This document shows, piece by piece, positions 46,568 through 58,879 of a stretch of 64,000 nucleotides of DNA (position 1 is its first letter; the number at the start of each line of letters is the position of its first letter). The stretch spans positions 56,558,859-56,622,858 of the forward strand of contig JALIGW010000001.1 of NCBI GenBank assembly GCA_023053685.1, in the 5' to 3' direction. Origin of the DNA: Diadophis punctatus similis (Eukaryota > Chordata > Lepidosauria > Squamata > Dipsadidae). A model generated the notes under the pieces. The model made no database searches, had not been told where the DNA came from, and saw only the letters and a list, made by a program, of their open reading frames with translations. A program made the translations under genes and the position numbers.

Positions 46568-49500
46568 ATTGGAAAGACTCCTGGCAATTTACAATGTAAA
46601 AAATAAAAATCAATGGAACAAATATATGCTCATTCATAAAACTCTTAAACCATCAAGATTGATAATGCTACACTGAAAGTAGACACAAATCTTCTCATAA
46701 GGATTATTGTAGACAGTAAAGCCTTCGTGAGGGACTTCCAATGACTGCCAAATATCAATTTGGTATCTATAGTAGAATTAAGCTTTAACTCATTGCATCT
46801 TTTCTTCCTATCTGTGCAGTTGAAAAGACTTGAAACCACTCTCTTTTGGACAAAAGGGATGTTTTCAACCTATTGCTTGTTTCACCAATAGACTAGTCTG
46901 TTTTCAGGCTGCTTGTTTCTGACCTTGTGGCAATTGTCTTTCACAAAATTCATCAACTCTCCCAATACATATTATTCAAACAAACAAAAATTTTATTTAT
47001 TAATCAAATTTATATAGCCACCTATCTCACATGAATTAACTCTGGGCAGCATACAAAAATCCTTAACATACATTATTAAATTCACTGCCAAAAACTTGTC
47101 AAAATTGCACTCTTGAACACCACAAGAAAGAGTTCCACCTAAATCTCTGCATATGCCATACAGATGTAGCTATAATAAAGAAATATTGTCTTCTGTTGCC
47201 ACCCATCTCCATGAAATCTCTTTATTGGGAATGGATTGAATTGAGTGGATCAGACAGATTGGTCTGTTTAGGAGATACCTGGAAGCCAAATCGTAAAACA
47301 TTTATTGGTTAAAACCAGCTCTAGGAACTGCACACAGTAGCATATTTAGAGCCAATGCAGTGCATCCAAAATCAGTGTTATTTAGCTATAGCAGCTGCCA
47401 TACATCAGCAAGCAGGATGCTGTAGTTTGCATGAATTGGAGCTTCTGGATAGTCTTCAAAAGCAAAGCCATGTAAAGTGGTCTTCTGTACAGTTGTCAAG
47501 CTTTCCTGCTCAAAACAGGATTGCAACTGGCCTACCAGCCAAATTTTGGCTAAGACTTCCCTGTGTACAGCCTCCATCCTATGAGTCTAGAGAAGTTTTA
47601 AATCAACTAATGCATACACAATATATCCTGTCTTTTTTCTGGGATTTCTTCAGTGCTTGATCATGGGGTATCCTTTTATTTGTTTTTTACTTATAAGGCT
47701 AAACTTTAAAGTGTAATATCCACATAATTCTTATCCAGCAATCTAGATCAAACAGAGAATAATAAATTGAGCAAAGTAGCAGATCAGTTCCTACAACCCA
47801 ATATTGGAATAGTGGGGGAAAAAAATCAGAGTGAGGGGAACGAAGAATTTGAAGGTAAGCTTGTACTTTGGGGAGTTATTTGAAATGAGTTCAGAGACTG
47901 GCAGTCAGCTTCCAAGAAGAAGGTATCTGTGTCTAGATCATTCCTCTATGAATCCTTTTATTAACAGACAAAGAGTTCTTTCAAGGTAGAATTGAAAACG
48001 ATTGCCCCAAGGGGGAAAGGAAAACAGTATGATGAAACATGTTTCCTAAACATGAGTCCAAACAGATATTCCCCCCCCCTCATGATTCTTCTAGAGCTGA
48101 ATTGCTAAGCATAAGAGAAAGGATTTGTGTTAGTAGCTTGAACAGCAAATGAGGCAACCACATGCCAATTTTGTCTAATCCCAATCCATGGAATCAATTC
48201 GTAGTTCAGTGGGTCACTGTAAACCTACAACGTTTGGGTTAGTTTAATTATTCCTAGTTATCCTTGGGTAAGAGTAGCTTATGCACCCAGCCAGGTGACT
48301 GATGATAGTAAGTGATGTTGAAAACTGCTGGAGGTGATTTCCTGTTTTAGTTTCACATCCAGCACATTCTCCATTAATCCATTCCTGCATGCAAATCAGA
48401 GCAAGCAGATGCACCGCTCTGTTCAGCTAGCAAAAATAGCTTGAAGTTTATTATTAAAGATCAGCAAAACATTAAAAAAAAACTAGAGGGGAAAATAGGG
48501 CACACGCAGACAGATGAACTGCAACTGAAGAAATGGATGGCAAAAGAAATTAAACTTGGACCTTTTACAGCCCACTGGAAATACTGTAATTTTGTAATTA
48601 GCATGCTCGGTCCCCAGAGGGGGGGGACTTTAACCCTTTCATGTACATAATGGTAGCAGATTCAAGAAGGAAAACCTGGCTGAACCTTATTTATTCTACA
48701 ATTGGTGGGTGAGAAAGATGTGTCCTACAAGTGACAGGAAAACGATTTGGAAAAGTGCTGCAGACCTCCTGCGAGCATCGTTCCTGTTTGCAATTTATTA
48801 AAGCTGCCTGAAAAAGCTGTTACTGCTTCAAGGGCTGCCTTAATTTCAAGGAGTAGAGTGCTTAAATCAGCAATATATACACATATATATTTCCAGATTT
48901 GTGCATAAACTTGAACAAAAGTCAGGCTTGCTTTAACAAAGAGCAGAGAGCTCCTTGCTCGCTTGAGTTCTTAAGCACTTTGGAATCATTTTTTAAACAG
49001 CCATCCTAAATAACTTGGAGCTTTTATGATGTATAAATCTGTTGAATTTGAGCTACCTGCTTCTGCCCTGTTAAACTCTGCCCTGAACCTTTGCTCCAAA
49101 TTCCTGCTCAGGTGGCATCCATGATTATGACTGCAGGTTTCTTTTGCCTAGAATTTGGAACCCTTTCAAGCTGCCTGCATAGCAAGGCTTTTAAAAATGG
49201 CAAGCGCTGCTGCCATTAGCAACTGGAAACATTTTATCCTTTAATAATGGACATAGGTCAAGTCATTGTTCAAATTGCTTGAAAAGCTTCTACGAGAAAG
49301 GTTAGTTTCCCCTGCCTAAATCAGTGCCATGGACAATTCCTTCCACTGAAATCTCCCTTGAGCCACAAAATGAAACAGAAGTTCTACCAAGAGATACAAT
49401 TTTGTTTTCATAAATCCAGAATAGAATGAAAAATAAAACAATGATTACTTTTTGCCCATCTCATGGGAAATAGCAACATTAGAAAACAAAGAAACCCCCA

Positions 49501-49671
49501 ACTATTTGCTCACTGAAATATTCTATCTTAAAGAATGAACAAATCCAATTTCAAAAACTTTTCAGGGAGCTACAGTAAATTGGAGATTGAAGTCTGCTGG
49601 CCAAAGCAACAGATAAAATCATAGTTCAGACTTATGGTGCATCAATAACTAATGTGATCTTTCAGTTGATG
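46568..49671. other. Long intergenic stretch, little recognisable
   Basis: About 3.1 kb; only a degraded LINE tail near 46,990-47,070 (tttatttattaatcaaattt ...). The rest (47.1-49.6 kb) shows no nameable repeat and no exon-like sequence. Confidence 0.45.
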
Positions 49672-49738
49672 GATATGTACAGTAAGGCTTTGTGACATTT
49701 CATCAGTATTTCTTTTGCCTCCCATTCTTCTTCCACAC
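49672..49738 (-). repeat. Second copy of the inverted dispersed pair
   Basis: gatatgtacagtaaggcttt to cccattcttcttccac. Minus-strand frame 49,889-49,662 reads ...GVEEEWEAKEILMKCHKALL, which matches the 45.97-kb copy at protein level. Confidence 0.85.
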
Positions 49739-49845
49739 CCCTAGACATTGTTATATGTTTTGTCTGAGGAAACATCCTCACATTTTCTTTAAACTGACCT
49801 ATAGGCAATGAATTTCGGTATCCGTTCCATTTCAAGGATCTACAA

Positions 49846-49963
49846 CAAGGGTCCCCAAACTTGGCAACTTTAAGACTTGTGGACTTCAACTCCCAGAAAT
49901 CTTCAGCCAGCTATGAGAGTTGAAGTCCACAAGTCTTAAAGTTGCCAAGTTTGAAGACCTCTG
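49846..49963. mobile_element. Family D foldback hAT element, complete
   Basis: caagggtccccaaacttggc to gccaagtttgaagacctctg, nearly a perfect foldback (cttaaagttgccaagtttg mirrors cttggcaactttaag). Perfect 8-bp duplications atctacaa (49,838-49,845 and 49,964-49,971). Confidence 0.93.
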
Positions 49964-49971
49964 ATCTACAA

Positions 49972-50203
49972 TAGCAATAGCAATAGCACTTAGACTTATA
50001 TACCGCTTCATAGTGCTTTACAGCCCTCTCTAAGCGGTTTACAGAGTCAGCATATTGCCCCCAACAATCTGGGTCCTCATTTTACCGACCTCAGAAGGAT
50101 GGAAGGCTGAGTCAACCTTGAACCGGTGAGATTTGAACAGAGTGAACTGCTGAACTAGCAGTCAGCTGAAGTAGCCTGCAGTGCACAAGAGCCATGGCAC
50201 TTT
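49972..50203 (-). mobile_element. tRNA-derived SINE (Sauria-type), reverse
   Basis: tagcaatagcaatagcactt, then ccgcttcatagtgctttaca, ccccaacaatctgggtcctc and aggctgagtcaaccttgaac. The tRNA-like head at the right is partly degraded. It abuts the family D element directly. Confidence 0.87.
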
Positions 50204-51667
50204 AAACTTCAAAGAAATTGGGATGACATTCCTTTTCATTTTGCACCCCAAAGATTAACTGCCCCCCCTTTTTTTCTGAAGTTCAGTAGATGCTGCCTTT
50301 CCTTCCAACAGATCAGAATTCAGCACAGGTAAGAGCAACTGCCTTTTTCATTCATTTTATATAGATTTAAATGGCCTTCTACAAACTAGGAAAGAATGTA
50401 TAACCTCATTCGGATGATGAGAAATAAATCACTGGAAATTTATTAGAATTGCTAGGACCTTGTCAATATCTCTTTTTTCACAGCAGAGGGAGATGTTTCT
50501 CAAAGTAGCAAGGCAGCATCTTTTGATTGCATTTTTGTCAGAAAAGCTATATTTATTATCTTACTTGTAATTTAATTTCTATGGTATTTACCTTATTGTT
50601 TTCTTCCTTGGCTCTGAATTTTTAAATTTTCAATAAAGATTTGTTCTCTAAAAGAGACAAGGTTTTAATCTCACCTTGGGTTGTAATATGCCACAAGTCT
50701 CTTTATTGTGATTTGTATATTAAAGATACACCAATTTACTCTCAGGCTAAAGTTTAAACTTCTTTTAAAAACTTTTGCCTATATCTTTACTCCTGTAGAT
50801 GTTTTTCCCTTTCCTACAGCATGCATAATATTAAAGCTTAATTTAACGCTGTTTGACTTAACTTTCAAATAGGGATATTCAGAACCAGGCACTTAATGTA
50901 ATCTTCTCGGCAAAGTTTGAACTAGAATAATTTGTGAATACAATATTACTGCAACACATATGCTGGATATTAAACAAAGCGTGCTGGATATTAATGAACA
51001 CAGTAAATTTTTACTATGTACACATTTGCTGGTTGCAACATTACTGGACATTTTATATATACACACACTACCCATATATTTTTCATGTCCTGAAATGAAT
51101 TTTGACTTTAATGCCTTGTAATTAGTGCAGTCTATTAGCAAAATAAAAAACAGAACGAGGAGCTGTAGAAGTTCCAATATTATGGTACTGCCAATTTCTG
51201 TCTTTCCTCCATGCTGTTCATGTTAGATGGGATTGATGGGTTGCAAAGTTCCAGAATGCCTAGCAATGTTTATCTCCCAAGTAAAGTACTGTCTAATTCA
51301 AAGATGGATATATTATATTATGTCAGCAATTTATTTAAATGGATTTGGATTTATAGCAATGTATAAATGCTATACAGTCAAGTCAGTGGTTGCGAGGCAG
51401 GGGGCAATTTACCATAGAATAACACCCTAACATATTAATTAGGCTTATCAATATATTGTATGGCTTGTGTGTTAGTATAATCATTATAACATAGTACATT
51501 TTAAAGTGTCTTTTGGGCAGTTACAAATAGGGAATTATAGGGAAGTTACAAATAGGGAATTCACATTCGGCCAACTACAAATCTGTAACAGGAAGAGCTT
51601 GTTTACGGAAGGTACCGAGAGCTTGCTCAATGTAACGGAAGGCCCAGGTAATTTCAGTAAAGGAACA
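50204..51667. other. Intergenic, nothing recognised
   Basis: AT-rich; a short tandem duplication (agttacaaatagggaatt, twice) lies at about 51,519-51,561. No nameable element. Confidence 0.4.
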
Positions 51668-52204
51668 TTTAATTTAATTTAATAAGCGTTCTTATAAGCC
51701 GCCCAATCCCGTGGGACTCAGGGCGGCGTACAACATGGGTAAGAACAGTGCAATAAAAACATAATAGTTTAAAAACAGAACATTATTTTAAAAAACATTC
51801 ATTCATGGGGGGATCTGATCTTCTTTTTCACCCCGCCTGCCGGAAGAGCCATGTTTTTATGGCTTTACGGAAGGCCAGTAGAGTGGGGATAGTCCGGATC
51901 TCTGGTGGGAGTTGGTTCCAGAGGGACGGGGTCCCACAGAGAAGGCTCTCCCCCGGTGGCCCCACCAACCGACATTGTTTGGCCGATGGGACCTGGAGGA
52001 GGCCCACTCTGTGGGACCTAACTGGTCGTAGGGAGGTGTGTGGTAGGATGCGGTCCCGAAGGTAGCCTGGTCCTGAGCCATGTAGGGCTTTAAAGGTCAA
52101 AACCAACACCTTAAATTGCGACTGGAGACTAATAGGCAACCAATGCAGCTGGCGGAGAATGGGTGTTATGTGGGTGTATCTCGGCACACTCACCACAGCT
52201 CACG
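51668..52204 (-). mobile_element. L2-like LINE 3' portion
   Basis: The minus-strand frame 52,196-51,828 reads [20 protein letters not shown], then FKALHGSGPGYLRDRILPHT, SHRVGLLQVPSAKQCRL and SLWNQLPPEIRTIPTLLAFR. This is an uninterrupted C-terminus of an L2-clade polymerase. The 3' UTR tail (cgtacaac, gcccaatcccgtgggactca, TTTAATTTAAT) is at the left. It is less decayed than the 20.9-kb copy. Confidence 0.88.
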
Positions 52205-52209
52205 CATGT

Positions 52210-52522
52210 TGTAAGACACCTCTTGACTGTTGGAAATGGTGTAAGATAGAGGCTCCACCTATGTATGTACACTTCTCTATTCTGTTACTTCTCTATTTCT
52301 GTAATTTGACATGTGTTGATTTATTATTGGTTGTCCAAAGTAACGCCTCAGGAAGGGGCGAGATTTGTAAAACGTATAAAAGTACCACCTCGGGCATAGC
52401 CCGGGGTTCAGAATTTGTCATATGAATAATCTGAACTATTTGCGCAATAATAAACCTGTGTTCTCCTACTCTTGGGGTCTTCATTCCTGACTTGGTAAGC
52501 AAGATTTGCTGCAACATTTGCA
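52210..52522 (+). mobile_element. Solo LTR (endogenous retrovirus-type)
   Basis: 313 bp starting TGTAAGACACC and ending TTTGCA, flanked by 5-bp duplications catgt (52,205-52,209 and 52,523-52,527). It contains attggttgtcc (CCAAT-like, reverse), a TATA box tataaa at 52,375 and AATAAA at 52,449 in the right order and spacing for U3-R-U5. No internal retroviral coding sequence is adjacent. It lies at the truncated end of the L2 copy. Confidence 0.75.
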
Positions 52523-52762
52523 CATGTAGGGTAGGTATGGCTGAGTTGCACAAAACACGATGATGAGTGATCCTTTCCCCCAAATAGGTTTACTTTAAAA
52601 CCAGTAAGTATGCAAAAGAGTAGCAAGAGTTGCCATGTTTTCTTCACACCAAGGCACCTATACCATTAATAGATGTGTGTCAAGAAACTGAAGATAACAC
52701 TGTACTTCTGAGTCATACTAGCTAGATTTCTATCTGGTAAGATTTCAGAAGACTATCTAGAG

Positions 52763-52894
52763 CAGGGGTGTCAAACTTGCGATGACACATCATCACGTGA
52801 CGTATCACAACTTTTTTCTCCTTTGCTAAACCGTGTGTGGGCGTGGCCAGCGCATGATGCATCTGACCTTCAGGCCGCGAGTTTGACACCCCTG
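52763..52894. mobile_element. Non-autonomous hAT element, family A (short)
   Basis: caggggtgtcaaacttgcga to cgagtttgacacccctg; perfect duplications atctagag (52,755-52,762 and 52,895-52,902). Confidence 0.93.
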
Positions 52895-53122
52895 ATCTAG
52901 AGGATAAGAAATCACCTAGTTCTATATCTCTGCGATATAAGAAATTAATTAATGAAACTTGTTAACCAGAGTGTTGAAGAAAGCATTCTTGGCAGGATTC
53001 TTAATCTATAAACTATAGATAACAAAGCACAATGGCTGGTTAACGCAACATGCTAGCTAAAGCCAAACAAAGAACACATTACTTAATCAATAAAGGAGCA
53101 TATTTGTAGCTCAGGGTTGAAA

Positions 53123-53298
53123 TGAGGGGTTCTTGGTGCTCTCTGAGTTGGGATGGTTTTTTGCAGATGTTTCATTATCAAAACTAGGTAACATCATCAG
53201 TGCTAGTTATTAACACACTAGCACTGATGTTATCTAATTTGGATGATGAAACATCTCAAAGAAAACATCCAAGCTGAGAGAGCACCAAGGACCCCTCA
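53123..53298. mobile_element. Foldback element, about 85-bp arms
   Basis: The arm tgaggggttcttggtgctct ... cagtgctagt (53,123-53,207) is repeated inverted at 53,217-53,298 (actagcactgatg ... acccctca) with scattered mismatches and a 9-nt loop. The whole unit is a single hairpin, probably a DNA-transposon derivative. No target duplication found. Confidence 0.85.
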
Positions 53299-54040
53299 TA
53301 TTGCTTAATATGTATCCAGTTAGGATGATACAGTGTTCAGTTTTTCCTTTGGTTTTCTATTTCTCTAAGTGAATTTGGATCAGTCATTATTTTTAATCTA
53401 AAGTCATTTCACAGGCCTGTCATATGCATAATATTGGAGAGAGGGAAAGAAGCATTTTATATTCTCAAGCTCCTTTTAGGAAAGGTGAAATAAAAATGTA
53501 ATTGATATAGATAGGCATGTGTCAAAAGCTGTAATGATGTCAATGATATGAATGATTATCATTATTATTATGAACTGTGTAATTATTTATATGATGACCT
53601 TGTAACCCCCATGATATTTGCTTACTCTGACTAATGCTCATATAATACATTTCCTAAAGTATGTACTAATCTAACTCAGTATACAGGAGGGCATCCTGAT
53701 CCCCATTTACATTTATCTCTTAATAATGTAAAATCTTCATGACCCATTCTAAGCATAAAATAGATTTTTATGGATTGCATTCTTGGAAGTATTATAACCA
53801 TCAGCCCAGATCAATCCATTGCATGACAAAGGTTATTGACTGCAGTTTACCATGTTGGTCAGTGCATGTTGGTTTTATATATATATAAAATTAAGGGGCG
53901 TGCATAAGTGCACCAGCGTGCCTACCGTCCCTGTCCAAATGTTCCCCCTTATCAGTACCCATCTTATGTATATAAACAATGTTATATCTATGTATATTAC
54001 CAACTCGTATTTGACAAATATATATAGAGAGTTGATAGGG
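53299..54040. other. Intergenic, nothing recognised
   Basis: AT-rich spacer. Confidence 0.4.
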
Positions 54041-54041
54041 A

Positions 54042-54190
54042 AGAGAACCTTGTGGCCTAGAGGTTAAACTGCTGCCTTACAAGCAGACTGCCCAGGTTCA
54101 ATTCCCACTAAGGGTATGGCTATCTGACGAGAGCAAAATAGCTTGAAATAGATCTATAATAGTCTCCCTTTATTTTAATTTATCAGCAAA
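54042..54190 (+). mobile_element. Second type of tRNA-derived SINE
   Basis: ttgtggcctagaggttaaac (A-box-like), aggttcaattccc (B-box-like), then tggctatctgacgagagcaa and a T-rich end running into an AT repeat. Distinct from the Sauria-type copies. Confidence 0.65.
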
Positions 54191-54195
54191 AAATG

Positions 54196-54465
<270 letters not shown>

Positions 54466-54481
54466 CTCAACCTAGGCTGAA

Positions 54482-55553
54482 AAATGGTGTCTGGCCCAAG
54501 ATCACCCAACTGATTGCCATTACCCAACTGAATTCCATGCCTAAAGAGGTGTGGAAGCTGGGTCTGCCTGACTCTTACTCATTACTTTGATTACTATACT
54601 GCACTGTCTGTCTCTATGAATACAACTGATGCCAGTGTCTATTTTTGTCACACTAGGGCCATGATGTTAATCACATGCTAGCCCTTTCATCTTTCATAGG
54701 TAGCTAGGGATGTACCAATCTATTTAAAGACATACAAAATAAAGCCAGGGATTTCTGGAAAAAGCAATGCGGTCATGTTGGTCTGCTGCTTTGCATAGAA
54801 CTATTCCATGCAAGTATCAGCCAACCTCATTCAGGGGTGGCTGTGCTTATGCCAAATTTTTGAATTCAGCAGGAGTAAATCCTCTGCCAAAGCAATTGCC
54901 AGAAAATTTTGTGAATCATGCAGATCATTTGGCTTTAGCAAACTGGCAATGCTTCATACCTACCGTACATGAGCAGTTCAACCACACCTTACTGTGTTTC
55001 ATGCTGTAGCTCAAGGACCTGCACGCAACCTTTTTCCACCCGGTGTTGCTGCAATGTTTCTTAATAAGTTTTGAAGAAGAGCAAAGGAATCAATGAGATG
55101 TAATTGGGTCTCATCCACATGCTTAGCTTGTGAGAGAGTCTGCTCTACTGCCTCCTGCAGTGAAGTGTCATCTGTCATTTTTTTCTTCTTCTCATTTTTC
55201 TGTTCTTGTTGATATTGTATGCTAGCTGAATCCAGTCTCCCTCCACGCTAAACCACAGAAAAACAGCAGAGATGAGGTAGTGTATCTCCTTTTGCGATAG
55301 CTCATGAACTTTTCAGGCCTTTAAGCACTTGCCATGTATAACCTGGAAAGCCAGGTTATGCTAGAAAAACAAAGAATGGGGTTGTGTGGAATGCAAATAG
55401 TCAATAAACAAGAAGCAAACGAGGCAAATCAATGGCAGAAAGGATTACACTGGACTGTATAGAATGTGTGCAATGGACATTATGGCGTCATCATATATCT
55501 GTCTCTGCCTCCATTGGTTTATGACCTATTTGAGCTTTTTATGGGCTTTCATT
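54482..55553. other. Intergenic, nothing recognised
   Basis: AT-rich spacer with no nameable content. Confidence 0.4.
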
Positions 55554-55561
55554 CTCTAGTC

Positions 55562-55695
55562 CATGGGTGTCAAACTTGCGGCGTCATGTTGCTGTCACGT
55601 GACATTTCGTGATGTTTTTCCCATTTGTGGAACTGGGGTGGGCATAGCCTATGTGTGATGCATCCGGCCTGCGGATCGCCAGTTTGACACCCCTG
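55562..55695. mobile_element. Non-autonomous hAT element, family A (short)
   Basis: catgggtgtcaaacttgcgg to cagtttgacacccctg; perfect duplications ctctagtc (55,554-55,561 and 55,696-55,703). Confidence 0.92.
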
Positions 55696-55703
55696 CTCTA
55701 GTC

Positions 55704-58700
55704 TGCCTGCTAGTACAAAAAGCTCACATCTGCTTCAGTTTCTAATTTATTCACTGACACTGTTTCCTATGAGGAAAAGTTTTGCTCCCTAATGATACTG
55801 CAGTACTGTAGGTGTAAAAAGGATATTTTGAGATACGAGCGTATTACAGCTATTTGATTTTTTTTTAATCTTGAGGAACATGTGACACTTTATCAGACAG
55901 AGGTTTAGAGTTTACAACTGCTCCCAAAATGAACACCAAATTTCTGTTAATTTAGTGAACTTGAATTCCAGTTTTTCATTTTAATCAAAGGTAAAATAAA
56001 AACTCAAGATAGTTTATTCAAATAACACAAAGGTTGGTGTCTGCCTTTGCTACAACATTCTGCAACTGTTAGAAATCAAGCTTAACAAACTTGGAACTAT
56101 TAGAAATACAATAAAGTATATTTTGGATATAAAATGCTTTGTGTCTCTCAGTGGAAATTAATACATGGCTAGAACTTCTATTGTGAAAAAGTTCTGAATG
56201 ACAATTACAAGTGTAATCAAATCTATTGGAGGAACATCACACATTTTGTTGTAATGTTTAATTGTACTGAAATTAACACCAGGTTGAAAATAATTGCAAG
56301 CTGGTTTATATATGGGCTTTAATGATAAAAATCAGTCCAGAACAAATTAGCAATGCTTGTGGAAAAAATATGTTGTCTCTTTGCATTCTTTAAGATATCT
56401 GTTTGAAATTAAGTTTCTAGAGTAGCCATAGACATTGCCTCATGCAGTATTATGCCTAGAAGTTACCAAATGATGACACCACAATTGTTATGCCAAACAA
56501 AGCTAATACAAGGTGCTCCTGGCTATTGTTTTAATCTAGAAAGCCAGAGACTTTGATGTAGAAGTGCCTCCAAACTGCATAGCTGCTCCTTCTGGGAGAA
56601 CATAGTCCAAATCTGGATTATGTTAGAAATCTCCCAATTTCACAATGAGTACCTCCATCTTACCTGGATATTTTTTTAAAATTTTATTATCTCTTTATTA
56701 TTTAGCAAAGGCTAGTTTTCAGGGAGCTTTTAAATTATCTAAAGATGTTACAGAGGAAAAACGTGTATCGTTTTCATTTTGGGGAATATCATTGTGAGAT
56801 CTGGAGTTGGATGCAAACCTAATAAACAGAATGCAGCACAATGTGTAGCAAAGCAAAATGTAAGACAGTGAGCTAATCACTTAGCATCCTTTCTCCCAAG
56901 TAGTAGAAACCCATGATGAAACATTCCCTACATTCGGATGATTGTCCAGCCAGTCAGGATTCCTTCTGTCCCATTGTTTTTGTGTATCTTCACAAACCAT
57001 CTGCCTGATTTTCTATAGCTCTCCCAAGAGCGAAATAATATATTTTCAGGTTTCAGAAAAGTCTAGATTTGTTTTTGTCACTTGATAGAGAACCCAATTT
57101 TTGGGCAGCCATCTAACAACTCTAAAGTAGATTGATTTGGCTGTATCCAATGTACATCCCTAAAAACAAATGAACATGGTCTGGAAACTTGCTTGTTTCC
57201 CACTCTAAGGTTACTACCACAGACACTTAGCTACTAGGTGTCCCACCTATTGGTATTTTTTAGGTTTTCTGGAAAGAGATTTGTTCCCTGTTGAAGATTT
57301 TATTTTTAAGTGTTTGTGACAGCTCTAAAAGCTCACATCCTCCTTTCCAAATCCAGTAATTAAATTCCACCTACCTGAATTTCCCCCTGCTGTTTCAATT
57401 GAGCAAATTAATCTTCATACTATATTTTAACTGTAATCGGAAATGTTAAACAGCTGTTTTTGTTAAAATAAGAGATGGAATATAAAAGCGGCTATATCTT
57501 GGGTGTGGAAAGCATGTAATTTTTCTCAAAAAAAGTTTGGATGTTCTTTCTCTGCTTAATTTGTTTAATTTATGCATTAACAAAATCAGAAATCACCCTG
57601 TATCTTTTTGCTACAAATATTCACAACAACAAATAGCATTGCAGAATAGATCTACGTGGAAGTAAATAAAATAAAGTTGTACTGTGTTGCTGGGAAAAAA
57701 TGATTTTTTAAAAGCTTTCCCACCAATTATTTTTTTCTGAGCAATTTATTCTTTCCTAAAGCATAAAATGATAGTTCTACACCAAGTGTCAATTGTCTCT
57801 GCACAAACTATTATATGTGATTTCATTGTGTTTTCATTTGGTAACATTGATGAAATGTAACTTTTTTTTAAAAAATGGAGAAAAATAAAAATATCTATTT
57901 CCCTGGAATAAAGTGAGTCTTTTTACTACTCACTTTAGGCCTGTAAAGGAAGAATTGTCTCCAGGAAAACAAGTAAGGAAGTACTTTTAAGTTGGAAAGT
58001 ATAGTTGGATCCTCCTTATAGTAATGGATGTATCAAATGCCGTGCACAAGTATTATAAAAATGATTAAACACAAAAGACCTCTGTGCACTGGAAATTCTA
58101 GGTATCTTTATCACAAACCAAAAAGTTATCAATTGTTGCTAGTCATTGCAGAAACATCATGAAATGTTGTTAGAAGAGGCAGAAGGTAGATCCAGATTTA
58201 CTAGTGCATCCCTGGATAATTTACTATTGATGGGCTATTAATAACTAGATGTAGGAGCATCCTAGACCCATCTGCCTCAGCCTGCATGTTAAGTAGCAAC
58301 TGACTGCGCGAACTTTAGCCTAAAAGAACCAGAAGTTTTGTTGATCTTGCTTATATACTAACCAGGATTTAAGATTTCCAATTATTTAACAATAAGAGCA
58401 ACAAAGCAACCCCCCCCCCAAATACTGTTGCTGAAATAGTAACACTAGTAATAAAGAGGGTAATGTGCGAACCCCCATTTGATTTTGGTGGTTCAAGTAA
58501 GATTTCTGGCTTAAAAGTCTTTAATTCTGAATAAATGACTTTTGAGCAAAGACAAGATGCCACAAGCTTGGAGTCTGCCAGCCCTACCTAAAAGAAGAAT
58601 TATTTCTCAAGATGTGCCTCTGCAGGCAGCCTCTTCTTGTGGTTCTTCCTTTTGCTTCAGGGACCACCAGGAGAAGATTATGCAAAGGAAGTACTCCAGA

Positions 58701-58879
58701 CGCTGGCAGCAACTTGCAATACAGGGTAACGCATATGCTTGGAACACCTTTCTCTTCGGTCCACACCCTCCCCCAAAGGGGGATCAAGCAGGAGAACCCG
58801 CCCCCCTCAACCTCTCATGAAGGGAGGCGTGTGAGTATTACTGCCTGCCACGGAGTAAAGCCGAAAAAGTAAACACTGT
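55704..58879. other. Repeat-free block upstream of the GALNT14 promoter
   Basis: 3.2 kb without any recognisable mobile element or long microsatellite, unlike the rest of the intergenic region. No exon-like sequence is convincing; open frames near 58,540-58,870 have no known resemblance. It may hold distal regulatory sequence for GALNT14, which is inference from position and low repeat content only. Confidence 0.4.
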
